NCBI GenBank assembly: GCA_022747635.1
Contig: JAKTNV010000014.1
Coordinates: 13,175,110 to 13,239,109, forward strand
Source of the DNA: Hetaerina americana
Lineage: Eukaryota; Arthropoda; Insecta; Odonata; Calopterygidae
Length of the DNA: 64,000 nucleotides
Direction: 5' to 3'
Position 1 is the first letter of the stretch; each line of letters starts with the position of its first letter. This document shows positions 20,851 through 33,640 of this stretch, piece by piece. The notes beneath the pieces were generated by a model. That model saw only the letters and a list, made by a program, of their open reading frames with translations, was not told the origin of the DNA and made no database searches. The position numbers were made by a program, and so were the translations under genes.

Positions 20851-21855
20851 TTACTGCAAGAACTAAGCAACTCAATATGGATTAGGCAATCTGGATTTTG
20901 TCCTAAAAGTGTAAAAGATCCCTAGACTTCAAACTGTGTGTCACATCCAACTCTCACTATTTTCCTCAGCTATAGCCCATCATTGCCAGCATAGAAGTGG
21001 ACTTAAATCCCTTTTTAAATTCTACAGCAAGCTTGTTTCAGTGGCGATTTTTCCATCTGTAAGGAAAATGTGATAGCTAACATATCCTTATAAAGGTCTA
21101 AAAATTATTATAATAAACTATACACATACAACACTGCTCAATGTGATTCAATAAAAATTACATTCTCCCAAATTTATAGCAATCACTGACCATTTCTTGA
21201 AATACTTTTCAGTGCACAAGGTAGTGCTACCAATGGTTACTTGTAGGTATATGGTCCAATATTTTGCCTTGAAAAGCCATTGCTAAATGAAGAAATATAA
21301 TTTACCCTATGAGAAAACATCTTTGGTGTTCCTAGATTTCATTGGCTTGCATATTATTGACACTTTTAAAAATCAATATCCCTGATTTGGCCGATTATTA
21401 CTCCATTTGTTTTGTATAATTCTACTGATACAGTGCTGGTTCTATGTTTAACAGGGTTGGATAGGTATTCCCCTGAGGCAAGTGAGTTGAATTCCAGCTG
21501 CTAAAATGTAGGTTTGGTCAAATTGCTAATTATACTTAAGCATGGAAGAATTGCAATAAGTACTGGTTGTTGGGTTATTGTGAAAGTTGAGTAGTTATCT
21601 GCTTTCTCTGTATTATTTGCTTTGTATTGGGCTGCATTCTACAGTGCCATTTGTGTATTTTGTAACTGTATTCGAATGTATATGATTTTTTACCTGCACT
21701 GTTAAATAAATATTTTAAGCGACAAATTATATGAAAACTTTCTTTTTCTAACACCTGTGATTCAATATGAAGCCAGTTAAGTATATATTTGATGTGTAAA
21801 TAAGTATTTGGTTCTAATTTTTCATGAATTTGCAGTATTCATGAGTAAGTTGGAG
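20851..21855. other. intergenic DNA
   Basis: Nothing recognised on either strand. Confidence 0.35.
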
Positions 21856-22420
21856 AGTAGGCTAGTTTAATTCTAGCCTGCAATTGCTGATCTACTGTAT
21901 TGAATACTACCCACTATTTTTGAAAGTAATTTACTGGTTGAGGTAGGTTTTGGATGTAGGCTTTGCCTTTTTTAGAATAGGAACTAACTGATTTAACAAA
22001 GTCTTCTGGCCAAAGTCCTCTCATAAATTTTACAAATTAGTCCATGAAAACTCTTCCTCCCACTTTTCCCTAAACCTTGTATCCCAATGTCTAAACTTGC
22101 TGACATAAGTTCTTCATGATGCAGTTGTTCTATATATTCCTTCCATCTCTCTTGGATCTTTTCTTATCCGACTAATAGTTTTCCAGACTAATCTCCAACC
22201 ATGCATTATCATTAGTGTTTTACCCGACTTATCTCTTGACTGTTGGCACAGATTTTCCCATCATGCTACTCCACAGGGTTTTAACCTTCCTGTATAGGGC
22301 ACCAATTTCAAATGCCCTTGGTAACCTTTCCATATTTTTAAACTGCATCTTCTACCATGCTTTCTTTGCTATAATTGTTACCATCTCAATTTATTATTTG
22401 ACTCTTTATAGTTCCTTCTA
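21856..22420 (-). mobile_element. LINE reverse transcriptase remnant
   Basis: Read on the minus strand, an IQERWKEYIEQLHHEE stretch near 22115-22165 is followed by GKKG-like, ICKIYE and LWPEDFVKS, then KKAKPTSK near 21970. This series is the region between endonuclease and reverse transcriptase that LINEs of the type at 16436-18185 share. All frames contain stops. The 121-codon plus frame at 22215-22580 is the opposite-strand shadow. Confidence 0.5.
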
Positions 22421-22578
22421 CCCAACTCTGAATTTATGTTCTTCCATTCCCTTCTCTCATCTATTTTTGAATGCCACTATGCTAACCAAAATCAAATTGC
22501 CCTGCCAGTTTGGTTTGTGGAAAATTACAGGGGAAATATACAGGCCAAATTACACAAATATTTATAGAGAAACGGCTT

Positions 22579-23530
22579 AAAGTTTACAGTAGAAGATAAA
22601 TAACCTCAGTGTTTGTGATATTTTATTGAAATAAGTTGAAAAAGTATTTATTTTTTATGAAAGAAAGGATGACAAAAATTGCCCCATTCCCAAGGGATAG
22701 ATGATTTTTTTATGAAGGATGAGCAGAAATGACTAATTCAGATATTTTATAAGCTATTTATGTTCATTAGGTCAAAGATGCCTTCCAAGAAATTCTAATT
22801 TCAACAGCGAAAGTATATTAAAAAGAAGAGAGCAATAGCAACCATATGGAAAAAGTCCACGAGGGCTAGAGAAAGAATGACAAAAACGTAAGTCCTGGAA
22901 ATTGGCACCGCTATTTTAAGGGGAGATATAGAAATAGAGGAATCAAAGTTCTAAGAAGGAAACATTAAAATAATTTTTAATCCAGGGATAAGAGTACATA
23001 TTCAAATTCCTTAAGAGAGTGTATTGCACTAATTGTAATAGTAAATAATGAAATTAGTTGAAATAGCACTTATTTTGAATGAAAGGTAGAGTAACAAAAA
23101 TAACCCCAAATTCCAAGGGTTATATAATTTGTTTATAAAGATTGAGCAGAAATAACTAATTCAGATATTTTAAAAGTTATTTTTGTTCATAATCCCAATT
23201 ATGCATTTCAAGAAATTCGAATTTCAACAGAGCAAAAGTATTTTTAAAAGAAGAGAGCAATAGCAGCCAAGTGGAAAAATAATTAAAGTTCACAGTGGTA
23301 ATAAATAACATTATGTCCACGTTTTAGAATAGGAGGTTGAAATTCGCTAAGCCAAAAAGGGCTGGAGAAAGAAAAGCAAAAACATAAGTCCTGAAATTAG
23401 CCATGGCTGGTTAATAGGGTGAGAGTGAAAACGGAGGAATCAAAGTCCTAAGGATGAGAAGGCAAAATAATTTTAAGTCAAGGAGTAAGAGTATGTATGC
23501 AAAGTCCTTAAGAGAGTGTATTGCAGTAAT
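22579..23530. repeat. tandem repeat, two diverged units of about 430-490 bp
   Basis: Blocks recur in the same order. One is a TTGAAA..TATTTATTTT..ATGAAAG block at about 22630 and 23057. Another is GAAGAGAGCAATAGCA at about 22825 and 23252. GGGCTGGAGAAAG-type blocks lie at about 22864 and 23359, and AGAGAGTGTATTGCA at about 23011 and 23511. The first unit lacks a piece present in the second, and that piece also precedes the first unit (22579), suggesting at least a partial third unit. There is no coding potential. Confidence 0.8.
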
Positions 23531-24532
23531 GTCCCAAGACTGTTATTGGACTTAAGGAAGAAAACATTGTCCACCGAATGAAAGGGATCAGAAATGTAAA
23601 AATATAAAGTCCAGAAGAGCCCTGTGGTTGGCTTATAGAGGTAGAGAAAAATCAAACTTTTTGCAATAGATCTTCATTATAACAAAGGATTTATAAAATT
23701 TTATATGACAGTTTGTTGGAGAAAATATTTCGTTACTAAAAGTGTGAGTTTTGATTGAGTATATTCATTAATAAATTCATAAAGAGAGCATTAAAAATAA
23801 TTACCGAAAGGCACTTTCTCCAAGTCAGGAATCAAGCACCTGGCCTAGGGTCTAAGGGAGGTGGGTGGGCTTGGTAACCCACTTAGTGACATACCTGAGG
23901 TGAATGGATCCCCTAAGTTTTCCTCTACTGTCTAAAGGGAATGCTGTCAAATTTTTTCTTGACTTTTTCAAGGTCATTTGGAGTGGAATAACCCATGATT
24001 CATGGATTACCTTCACCCTTGATAAAGTGCTTTAAAGAGCTTGGTAGGTAGTCGTGGGGGCTGCCTAAAGTTCAAGGATGAGTGATTTGAGCGAAGTCTG
24101 AACTTGTGAGGGTTTGATTTTTCCTTCGCTCACAATTTTGGACTTCAGTCAAATAACTTCTTGGAAACACTTCAGCAAACTTTTTCCTGCAGCCACTCCC
24201 AACATTTTCACTTAGGAGATTATGAAAGAATACTAAAAAATAATTCAGGCCTGGTTTCTAGTTTTTATCTAATTTATCTCATCCTTTAATTTCTTTTAAA
24301 TACATAATCTTTGACATGCAGACTGAAATAGAAAACAATACAAAAATAATCATATATTGGTTATGCATATAATGTCAAGCATGGAATAGCAGTGATCATT
24401 AAGTTTTAAGATCATTAAAAGCCTTTCTATAGCCTCTAGGCAAGAAAACTTATATGGGAAGAGCAACACCCTTCCGCCATCATGGACAGCCAAGAGAGGG
24501 ATGAGAGTCAGCATTGGACGTGCCCATCTCCA
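23531..24532. other. intergenic DNA
   Basis: Nothing recognised. Confidence 0.35.
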
Positions 24533-24830
24533 AGTAGTAGTATTTAAGGGAGGCGACCATCAGCTAAGGTCATTTGCGTACACATCTCTGAACACAGCCA
24601 ATTTCTGGGTGACAAATCTGGCCATGGGCACCTCATCACCCAAGGGTAGCAGTGGAGGGTCGAGTACTGGTGGCTGGAATGAGACAGCTACACTTCTCAA
24701 GTGCATCTGTGAGTCTCGCACCTCCCTCTATGCAGCTGCATCCAAGGATCCCCTCACAATTTCCCCTTGCTCAAATCCCCCGCCAGAGCCGCACAGCCAA
24801 TGGTGAAGGGGGAAAGTGATTTGATGCAGT
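24533..24830 (-). mobile_element. diverged SINE related to the 17700 copy
   Basis: On the minus strand, 24589-24533 reads GCAAATGACCTTAGCTG, then GGTCGCCTCCC and a CTACTAC tail. This is nearly identical to the 3' end of the SINE at 17700-18005. Upstream, a GTACTCGACCC block recalls the body of that SINE, but the head is not clear. The 101-codon plus frame through here is probably chance. Confidence 0.6.
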
Positions 24831-25519
24831 CACTTGTCGCTATTTACTTCCAAGTAATCAGGTAAAATAATAAGGGACCAATGAAATGAAAGGAGACATT
24901 TTGCTTTTGGAATTGTGCATTGATTGGATAGACCATGACATGTTTAATCTTTATATTTATTGTTGTCTCTGTCCATAATATATGACTATAACAACTTATA
25001 ATTATATCATTTTTCATCTAATTAAAGGCTTTTTACAATGAGATTCCAAATTGTTCTGTTTTATTTCCCCCATAACTATCAACATTGAGAAAAGCCCTTA
25101 CTATATAAAAACATGAAGGGCATAGATTATGCAATGTGGATGAGGATCGTTCCAGATTAAATACAAAGCAAAACTAGAGATAAGAGGCATAAAGGTAGAA
25201 AAATGAATACTTGAAAGAGTAAAATACATTTGGAATAAAAAACTTAGGTGTATGGATATGTTGTATTATATAGCTGATAAGGAAAATGTGCATGGAAAGA
25301 TATTTCTGTTTTTTCAGATTTGTTAAGGTGGCAATAAAAATTTGTGACATAAATTTGAATTATTATTAATTAAAGAGTAAAATGAGTAAATGCAGAAGTC
25401 CACAAGAACATACAAAAAGTTAAATTCATGCATCTAAATAGTAATTCAATGTTTGGTGTAAAGTACATGGGGAATGCAGGCAGTAATTACTTAGAAGTCA
25501 TGTTGGCAAATATGCAATA
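24831..25519. other. AT-rich intergenic DNA
   Basis: Nothing recognised. Confidence 0.35.
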
Positions 25520-25563
25520 TTGGAATTGAAATTAAACCACTTGGCTTTTCCACATAGAAAAAC

Positions 25564-25617
25564 GTTTTATTCACGACCTACGTTTCGTTATGGTATAACA
25601 TCATCAGGTAAAAATAC
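25564..25617 (-). ncRNA. hammerhead ribozyme, complete core
   Basis: Minus strand: CTGATGA at 25607-25601, stem II GTTAT-ACC-ATAAC (five perfect pairs), GAAAC at 25586-25582, a two-pair stem III with loop GTAG, and cleavage triplet GTC at 25577-25575. Stem I pairs its first five positions (one G-T) between 25608-25612 and 25574-25570, then continues with mismatches. All invariant bases of the hammerhead core are present, so it is a good candidate for self-cleavage if transcribed. Confidence 0.8.
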
Positions 25618-26097
25618 AAGTCAAACACAGTACATAGAACTCTGGACAGAGTGGAAGAGGAGGGAGGGAGGAAAGCAAGGATTGTGAGGTAGGAAGAGAG
25701 GGCCAAGGAGAAGGATTGGCAATAATGATAAATTAGCAGGCTGGAAGAAGGAATTAATACAATGTTGAAAAAAGTTTTGCTTGGCATCGGTTAGATGGCA
25801 GAGGAGTGGGGGAATGGGTAATGTGAATGGGAAGAACAACAGTGGGTAATTAGTCAGGTGATTAAGTCGCAGGCTGGGATGGGTTACTACATTGTTGAAA
25901 AGGTTTGTTTGGTGTCAGTTTAGTTGCCAGATGATCGACGCTAAGCAAAACTTTTTTCAACATTGTATTAATCCCTCCTCCCAGCCTGCTAATTTATCAA
26001 TATTACCAATCCTCCTCCTCCTACCTCAACCAATCCTTGCCCTCCTCCCTCCTTCCTCTTCCCATCTGTCCAGAGGTGTATATATTGTGTTTGACTT

Positions 26098-26155
26098 ATA
26101 TTTTTACCTGATGATGTCACACCATAACGAAACCTAGGTAGTTAATAAAAAAATT
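26098..26155 (+). ncRNA. hammerhead ribozyme, stem II weakened
   Basis: CTGATGA at 26108-26114, GAAAC at 26129-26133, stem III AC-CTAG-GT and triplet GTA ending at 26140. Stem II (GTCAC against ATAAC) has lost two of five pairs relative to the left copy. The core bases are intact; activity would depend on the weak stem II. Confidence 0.72.
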
Positions 26156-26195
26156 TTCTACATGGAAAAGCCATGTGATTTAATTTCAATATGCA

Positions 26196-29136
26196 GATTT
26201 TCCACCAAGTGACACCAGAAACTGTTTTATTTAAATATGCAATAAGCAATATTGGCAAAAATGTATTTCTAATATGTAATGAGCTGAGCAACTTTTTCTC
26301 AGGATTTCTCAGGAATTCTCAGGATTTTGAGAATAGAACATGGAAATGGAGGTAGACTGGATTAAAAAGACAGATAAGCCAATTCTTACACCAGTTTAGA
26401 GAATAAAAGTTCTTTGACATTATTTGTAGAGGGGTGAAACTTTTTATGATGAAGATTTTGATTGAAATGCTGAAGTATATGATACAGCAGACATGCAATG
26501 TAAGCAGGAAAAAGTGAAGAAATCATTTGGATGATGTGATGAAAGATGAAATAATCAGAAGTGAAAGAAGACAGTAAAGGTTATTTGAGTTTTTATAATA
26601 TAGTCAAACTTGCATAAAGGATTTCACCAGTTTTTGGGGATCACCAGATAACAGTAGAAGTCTATTCACTAATTTGAAAAATATTGACCTTAGTGTTATT
26701 AGGATTAGCTAATATTAGGATTTTGTCCTAATGGCAAGAAATAACTAATAAATTTGATTGATCAAATCAAATCGATTCACATTAATTTCCTACACATGAA
26801 TTAACATACAAAGGCACATACACACTGAAAGATCTGACTTCTAAGACCATGGATAAAATTTATATCTGAGGGATCAACAGCAATTACTTGTTTAAATAAT
26901 ACAACATCGATTCCCAGAAAATGTATTCATGTAATTAAATTGGCTTCAATGTGTCTCTGCAAAATTAAAATTTCTACAGGCTAAAGTAATTCTCTGATGT
27001 TGCAAGTTGATTTCATTCCATCTATTGGTTCATGTAAATATATACATGCTGGCTGCAAAACTGGACTCTTCTGTCTTGCACTCATCATATTTCCTTAACA
27101 TTTATATATTCCTAATTTTTGTATGAGATTTCAACTATGATTGATGTATTCATGAATTACTTTACTTGACTGAGATTTCATTGATAAGACCAAGTGTTCG
27201 CAAAATTACTAATTGCAATAAATCAATGAAAAAGCACATTGGCCATAACGTGAAATATAAAAAACAACCATACTGAAACTAGTTATATGATAATGATCTT
27301 TTAGTACTTCAATAGTTATGTGAATTATTAAGGTTAAAAAACTGTGTAGTGGAACACTTCTGGAGAAAACATTTGGATGAATAAAAATATAGGAAGTTTG
27401 AAGTATTACTTATTTTGTATATACTATGCCCTTATGGAGCCAATAACATGATCTCTCAACAATTGAGTATAATTACTGAGACATGATAGGAAACACCAAC
27501 TATCTGAGTTGGCACTGTTGTGTCCACAGATGTCCCTGGCCCATGAAGATGATGTCTTCAAAGTAGAATCCTTAGAGTTTTCTTCAGGAAACACCTGGCA
27601 GACTTCAAGCCTTCATATGGATCATAATGGTTGCATTAGTTGCAGGAAATTTAAGGTGTTACATTGGAGGTACTTAAGTCTTCTCTTTAATTATCCTCCC
27701 CATAATATCATTTTATGGGTAGGAATTTTATGAAGAGTGATTCAACATGAAATGAATATGATGGCTGCTCTTTCAAGGTATTTTTATTTGAAAATGAATT
27801 GGAAGCATTGCACAATAATCAGGTTCATGCACTTGAAACTAGTCCAGTGAAAACTCTTTGCTCACTGTTTATGTTACTAATAATTATGATATATAAGCAT
27901 TACTAAGAACATTACTGATATGAGAGGCAGATGCTTTGAAATAATATTTTTATTTCTGAAGTCATTTAATAATGACTAATTATTAATGCTTTCCAATGAG
28001 ATATGATAATATAATATTAATTTTAGCAGATTGTACACATTAGACCTAAGATTGGTAATGTGTTCATGATTGGTAGAATGTTTATGAATTTCCCTTTTGA
28101 TGTTTGATTGGCAGTGTTTTGTGCTTCCAGGACTTGATAAACCATTGCAAGAACTATTTAAAACAAGGACTATGTGTTAATGATTGTCACCCCATGACAA
28201 TGTTTATCAGTGATTAAAAGAAAGTGTGGCAGCAGCCTCTAAGCTGGCATCATTTGGTTCATCCAAAAGAATCACAGTTTATTGTGATGATTCTCAGTGT
28301 GGCTTAAGTCTTATAGCAGGGGAATAACCCTGGCCAGGTTTTACAACCAGTAGCTTTCACTTCAAGGAACCTCACAGAATGTGGGATGAATGCTACCCAG
28401 GGCATAAAAGAGATGCTGTAAATTCACAATACTATGCAGGACTTCCTTCGCCTTTGTTTAAAAGATTGTATGCAAAGTTTAAACATACAGAATAGGGGTC
28501 CTTTTATTACTGTCTTTTATAAAAGTTTTTAGTTAGCATGCTGCTAGTTTTTTGCACAATTTTGGGGAGCCGTTTACAAATATAATTGTGAGGTTACTTT
28601 CAGCAGGCCCTTCATTTTGAAATGTTGCTGCTGGGTCTGATCCAATGCAATTGAGAAATTGTGACTCATTGTCACTTTTGGGCATAGTTGTAATTTTTAT
28701 AGAGTCTATCTTGGAGAGCAGTTCTTTTACCTTCTAGGCATCTTCAATTTGATCTGGGTCTTCTCTGAGATTGAAAATAATAATAATAATCTTTGCCTCT
28801 CTCCCACTCCTATGATAATTTCTCAAAATTACTCATATCCAATGCTTTGTTTTAATAGCACAGAAGGGTCTTTCACTGAAATTTCAATTTCTGACTGGCC
28901 AATTTGCTTTTTTAAAAGAGATGACAGCTCCTTTCTGGCATGCAAAATATTGGATAAGGTTGCATTTTCTGGATGTTCTTCTGGCTTTTGTGTCGATGAA
29001 TTTGGAGGCATAATCATGTCAGCTGAGAGTTTACTGTTACATGCAACGCAAAACTACTCGATCCCATCATCTTCCGCGATTTTCAAAAGTAGTATCACTT
29101 AGACTTGAGCAAATTTTATGAAAATTGTTATCACAA
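26196..29136. other. AT-rich intergenic DNA
   Basis: About 2.9 kb with no exon, repeat boundary or RNA gene that I can support. Confidence 0.35.
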
Positions 29137-29312
29137 TCCGACCCTGATGGTGGCAGGATAACGTGCTCGTCTGCCATTCCAAGGGTTGTGGGTTCGATTC
29201 CCACCAAGGTTTTTCCTCTACCTAGGGCTTGGGTGTTAGTAAATGTGACCATTGTTATCATTGATAATAGTCCGATGAAAAGGCCAAAATTTGCTATGTG
29301 AAATAAACATTT
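29137..29312 (+). mobile_element. tRNA-derived SINE
   Basis: A-box-like TGGTGGCAGGATAACG and a perfect B-type box GTGGGTTCGATTCCCACC (T-arm stem GTGGG/CCCAC) at about 29148-29206, followed by a short body and an AATAAACAT tail. The minus-strand frame with GIEPTTLGMADE is the well-known false protein produced by such elements. Confidence 0.8.
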
Positions 29313-30080
29313 CAATCATACTAGGACTCTTGTATGAGATATAATCACTGGACTATCACTAATGATATCTAATAATAACGCGAATAATATGTACTCACAA
29401 GATGTAAAACACATGAACATTACTTCAATTTTCAACTGTTTAATCATTAAAAATACTGTAAAAGTATACCCTGCTAAGAAACACTAAACTTTCAAGATGA
29501 TATCCCCATTATGTACATCCTAGTACACCACCTGTACCTAGCAACATTATGTACATCCTAGTAACACCTAGTACTATTACCTGTCACAAATAAAATATAC
29601 TGGATATTTGGTATGGTTTTTACCATTTTTGAATGGGGAAACAACAATGGTCACTAGTATGTCCCACATGCTATTTTTATTTTGCAGAAGAAAGATTTTG
29701 AAAAATGTTTTGAAGGTAAGTTTTCTGATTATTGATATTTAACAATGGCATTCTTTACATTTTGAAATATTTTATTGATATTGCAGTTATTTATAATTGT
29801 ATATCAATTTTTCCTGTACATGACATTACATGTAGGATATTGTAAACAATAAGTTCTTAAAAATGGGAATTAAATGGTGAAGAAACAACTGGAGTATCAA
29901 CCCTAATAGTTCTTGTAAAACTTTTTCCACTACCTAAGCACTGATTTGTTTGCAAAGAACTCGCTTATCTCATAACCACAAACTTGATAGATTAATCTTC
30001 CTAATAGATGCCTTTTCATGTGGCCGAAACAGAACAATTAGCAAGATTCATTACCTATGAGGCTGAGGGCTACTATATAT
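29313..30080. other. AT-rich intergenic DNA
   Basis: Only a short direct repeat is visible (ATTATGTACATCCTAGTA at about 29508 and 29546). Confidence 0.4.
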
Positions 30081-30310
30081 ATTAAAAAAAAATTGATGGC
30101 GCCGCAGAAAAAAATTCAAAACTAAGAGATCAGAGTGGGGCGTTCGGCGTACGTCGATCCATGGATAAGGCCTGCCAAGTGCGACGTATCACGTACTGAG
30201 AACCGCACTGAGGGGTTAATTAAAATGAACTTGAGTGCTGAGCATGTGATGTCAAGGAAGTTTTGGCGTGCCTACGTGAAGTAGGCACGTCAAGTACGCC
30301 CACTTTTGGT
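30081..30310. repeat. short CpG-rich insert with a 9-bp perfect hairpin
   Basis: CpG-dense DNA unlike its flanks. It contains CGTGCCTAC / GTAGGCACG (30267-30275 and 30281-30289, 5-base loop). It could be a small repeat copy, but no boundaries were found. Confidence 0.4.
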
Positions 30311-32080
30311 ATCATTGTAAAAATTTAGAAATGAACCCTGTAGCTCACCTTTGAAACTTGTGTAGCCCCTCTTCTTAGAGAAGTGGGTGTTTCTCTCTGT
30401 CTGTAGTTTTGTATTTCATTCTATGTCTTGAAACAATTTACATGGTTAATATTCTTGGATTGACAAGTTTTTGATTTGTTATGTCAGACTTACTCAGCTC
30501 ACATCTGAAATTAGATGACATAATAATAATAAATATGCATGAGCATACTCACAATTTAGATTATTAATATTAAAAAAATGTTTTATTACATTCTGCATTC
30601 TTTGTTTTGATACCAACTCCTCACTTTAATCTTATCTCTCCAAAACTATTATAACCAAAAGGGTGTTAGCCAGAATTTGCATTCTGTATCCCATTTAATG
30701 ATTCAAATGGTCACAACAACCTAAAGTAATTACTGTTGATTAATTATTTTTCCATCATCAAAATGGGCTGCTTTAAAGGAACTGGGTTATATTTTTTTAA
30801 GAATATTTTTTTACAAAGGAATATTTTTCAAATAATATTTGAATCATAACAATAATGTGAAATTACAAAATGAACAATTATTCACCTGCTTTTCCAGCAC
30901 ATAGCTCAATTTTTGTTGCCAATATTTTTAGTATCTACCATTAATACATGAGACTATTTCCCCATATCACTATTGTATTTAGTCAATTTTTTTTCATCTT
31001 TGGAGACTGGAACGATTCAAGTGCCTTTGGTTATCAACAGTAAACACAACAAGAGATATTGTTGTGTAGGCAAAGAAATCTATGAGGCGATATAATTTGC
31101 AGATAGGGATTTACCAAATTTCAAAAGTAAAAATATACTGCTTTTATAAATAATCAATAAAGAATAGAAATTTCAAAAAAGTATTCTTTAAGGATATAAT
31201 GATAAGATTTGATTAAACAGAATTTTTATTTGACTAGATCAGTAGTGAATATTAGATTTAATCATTCTTGAATACCTAATTTAAAAATAAATTTATTAAT
31301 TAAGCCATCCATAATGGCTAAATTTAATTACTACATATGGTAATCCTGTAGTTTTACTTTATTATTAATCCATAGTTGTAGCACTTGGACCCCCAAATAA
31401 ATGGTTAATTTGTTTTTCAGAGATGCACAGAGAACTGTAACTTCTAATTAGGCGATTATATAACTGATTGCTCTGATTGTAAGGTTCAAGGTATGTTCAC
31501 ATCTTGTAAAAGAACACAGTAATCTACAACATTTAATCACTGCATTTATTGTTCCATGCAAAGAAAAGATGCATTTCCTCTAAAACGCATAATACCTCAT
31601 ATTTGTGAGAGATTATCTGGAATAATCAATACTGAAATGGAATTTTGGCATTTTTAATTTTTCATTTCAACTTTGCTTCATTAAAACTGACCTCTCCATT
31701 AACCATCACCAGTTAAGCCCAATTTAGGCATTTGATTAAATGCATTCCAATTTTTTTGTCACTGACTGCTACCATGGTCTCTGTTTAGCATAATTTTATA
31801 CATTTTTAAAACCCTTGCTGAAATCTTACTCACTTAACCTGTTGTTGTCACTCCTCCCAGTAACATCTTTAATAAGTTTCATTAAGTTGGGAGGTGAGAC
31901 CACAATGGTAATAGAATGTTCTCACCTAAAAATATTTATAACTATTACTTGGCTGAACGTAATGGCAACACTTGGCAATTTCAAAGCTGAAGAAAGATTC
32001 ACCAGGAGAGAATGGAATACTTTGTATTACCACAAGAGATATGCGAATCGCCATACGGACTTCATTAAGTGAGCATAGTT
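30311..32080. other. AT-rich intergenic DNA
   Basis: Nothing recognised. Confidence 0.35.
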
Positions 32081-33640
32081 ACACCTTTCAGTGACTAGCC
32101 TCAACCAGACATCCGTAGAGGCATTTTAGTCAGGTGGACTCTCTGATCGGCCGGCTTGTTGGCGAAAAGAATCGACTGAAGTCAGATCACATTCACTCAG
32201 CTTTGCTGAATATCTCAAGATTTGAGGCCGGTGGCAAGAAACACTTTCAACGTGAGTCAATGGCTGTAGCAGAATGGTTCTTCTAAACTAACTTGAATTG
32301 ATTAAGTGTAATATAAAGTGGAAAGTAATGCTTATTTGAGTGATCTCAAGGGCATGTTACTATATTACTATAAGCGCTTGATTTCAAAATCCATAATATG
32401 TTGCTTAATTAATTGCAATGGAGCATGTATAATTAATGGAAAATTAGTTACTAAGCTTTTCATGTACAAAGGCTAGGAATTTATTTGAGACGTTTCGGAA
32501 GAATATTCATGTTCTAGAAATAGAAAACGGAAAGTCAAGAGTAGACAAGATAACATTTGTTGCCAGAACCTACACAATCGCTTCAAGGCACCACTCGATC
32601 AACTACTTCCTTTTTTCTTCCTTGCCTTTAACCGAGCAAAACTGGACATTTCCCCATTTTAATCTTGATAATGACTAGTTGGTGGCAATCACAACGAATG
32701 CTTCCCCCTTTTCCATCTCCTTCCTCGAGTACCATCCTTGCAGCTACTACGTGAACTGTGCATTAACTCTTATAGCCGCTGTCCTTACACGCGCCAGTCT
32801 GATGTCCCACGGCTGAGTCTAAGCTAGGACTATTGAGAGCACGTATTAGCTTAAAACTGTGCTGGGGTTCGGTTCCCTCCCCCAAGAAGTGGAAGCTTTC
32901 CCCACCGCAATATCTGGGGCCCTAGTGGTCGAGTCTTCACGCCTCTAAACACCATGTATCACACTTGAATTTCGAACAAATCGTTCAATGCAGCCGTCTG
33001 AAAGGGGTTCGATTGAACAGAGGCGACCTTGAAGTGGGTTTAGGCCAAATCGGGAGGCCCAATGGCGCTACCGTCAGAGAAGATATGCATCTAACTCTAT
33101 TTCAGGCGACGGCGAATTCAGTGCGCCTATGTTGCTGGTACTAGGAAGAACTATGAGGGCTGACAAGCAAACGAGAGGACACCGAAACTGTCGTCCGCCT
33201 CATCATTGATTGTAAGTCGACGAGGCCCAGCGAAATAACGCAAGGCTAATTGACCCAGTTAAATCAAGAGCTCTCTTACACTTCGCTAAAATACTTTCAC
33301 CAGACAAATGGAAAGACAATTTCAAACTCTCAAAAGATAAAGACAAGTACTACCTTTTCCTTGTTTCGGTGAGCGAATCTAGCCTGTTCTCTCAGCGTCT
33401 CAGGTCACGATCCGAACCCGAGAGAAACGGCCGATTGAATGGGTGTTTCTCTCGGGTTTCCAAATAGAGGTGGCGCTGTGTTCGCCACTGAATATACTTC
33501 GGGTGGGGTAAAATACATGTTGCATCCTCGCGCGGTGGTTTGGATTCGCTCATCATTGTGTTCCAAGGAAGTCAAAGGCGACGTATGCAAGCTCCGCTAT
33601 AATTCCAATAGATCCGCACCGAGGTTACTATTCTGAGTTC
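32081..33640. promoter_or_regulatory. CpG-rich island, possible promoter region
   Basis: About 1.5 kb with much higher GC and CpG content than the flanks. A sequence ending CTTTCAAC-GTGAGT near 32250 would fit a 5' exon and splice donor on the plus strand, but no coding exon was found nearby. A 14-bp perfect inverted repeat lies at 33415-33428 and 33445-33458 (AACCCGAGAGAAAC and its complement). The role as promoter or non-coding transcript is inference from composition only. Confidence 0.35.

Larger units (their letters stand above)
25520..26195. mobile_element. palindromic Penelope-like end pair with hammerhead ribozymes
   Basis: Left arm (about 25520-25795) and right arm (about 25932-26195) are inverted copies with roughly 85-90% identity by eye. 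Each arm ends outward in a hammerhead ribozyme and has the purine/pyrimidine-rich 3' sequence typical of Penelope-like elements. The spacer contains a third, truncated copy of the inner arm (about 25869-25930) in the left-arm orientation. No reverse transcriptase is present. The similar frames read from the two arms are artefacts. Confidence 0.8.

Noticed and set aside
22215..22580. 121-codon plus-strand hydrophobic frame
   Set aside because: It lies opposite a LINE remnant on the minus strand and has no membrane-protein family signature.
25578..26137. Similar open frames of 69-81 codons in both halves of the hammerhead palindrome
   Set aside because: They are read from the two arms of one inverted repeat and end inside the ribozyme; the shared protein text follows from the repeat, not from a gene.
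29067..29315. 82-codon minus frame with GIEPTT
   Set aside because: This is the usual false protein from the complementary strand of a tRNA-derived SINE.
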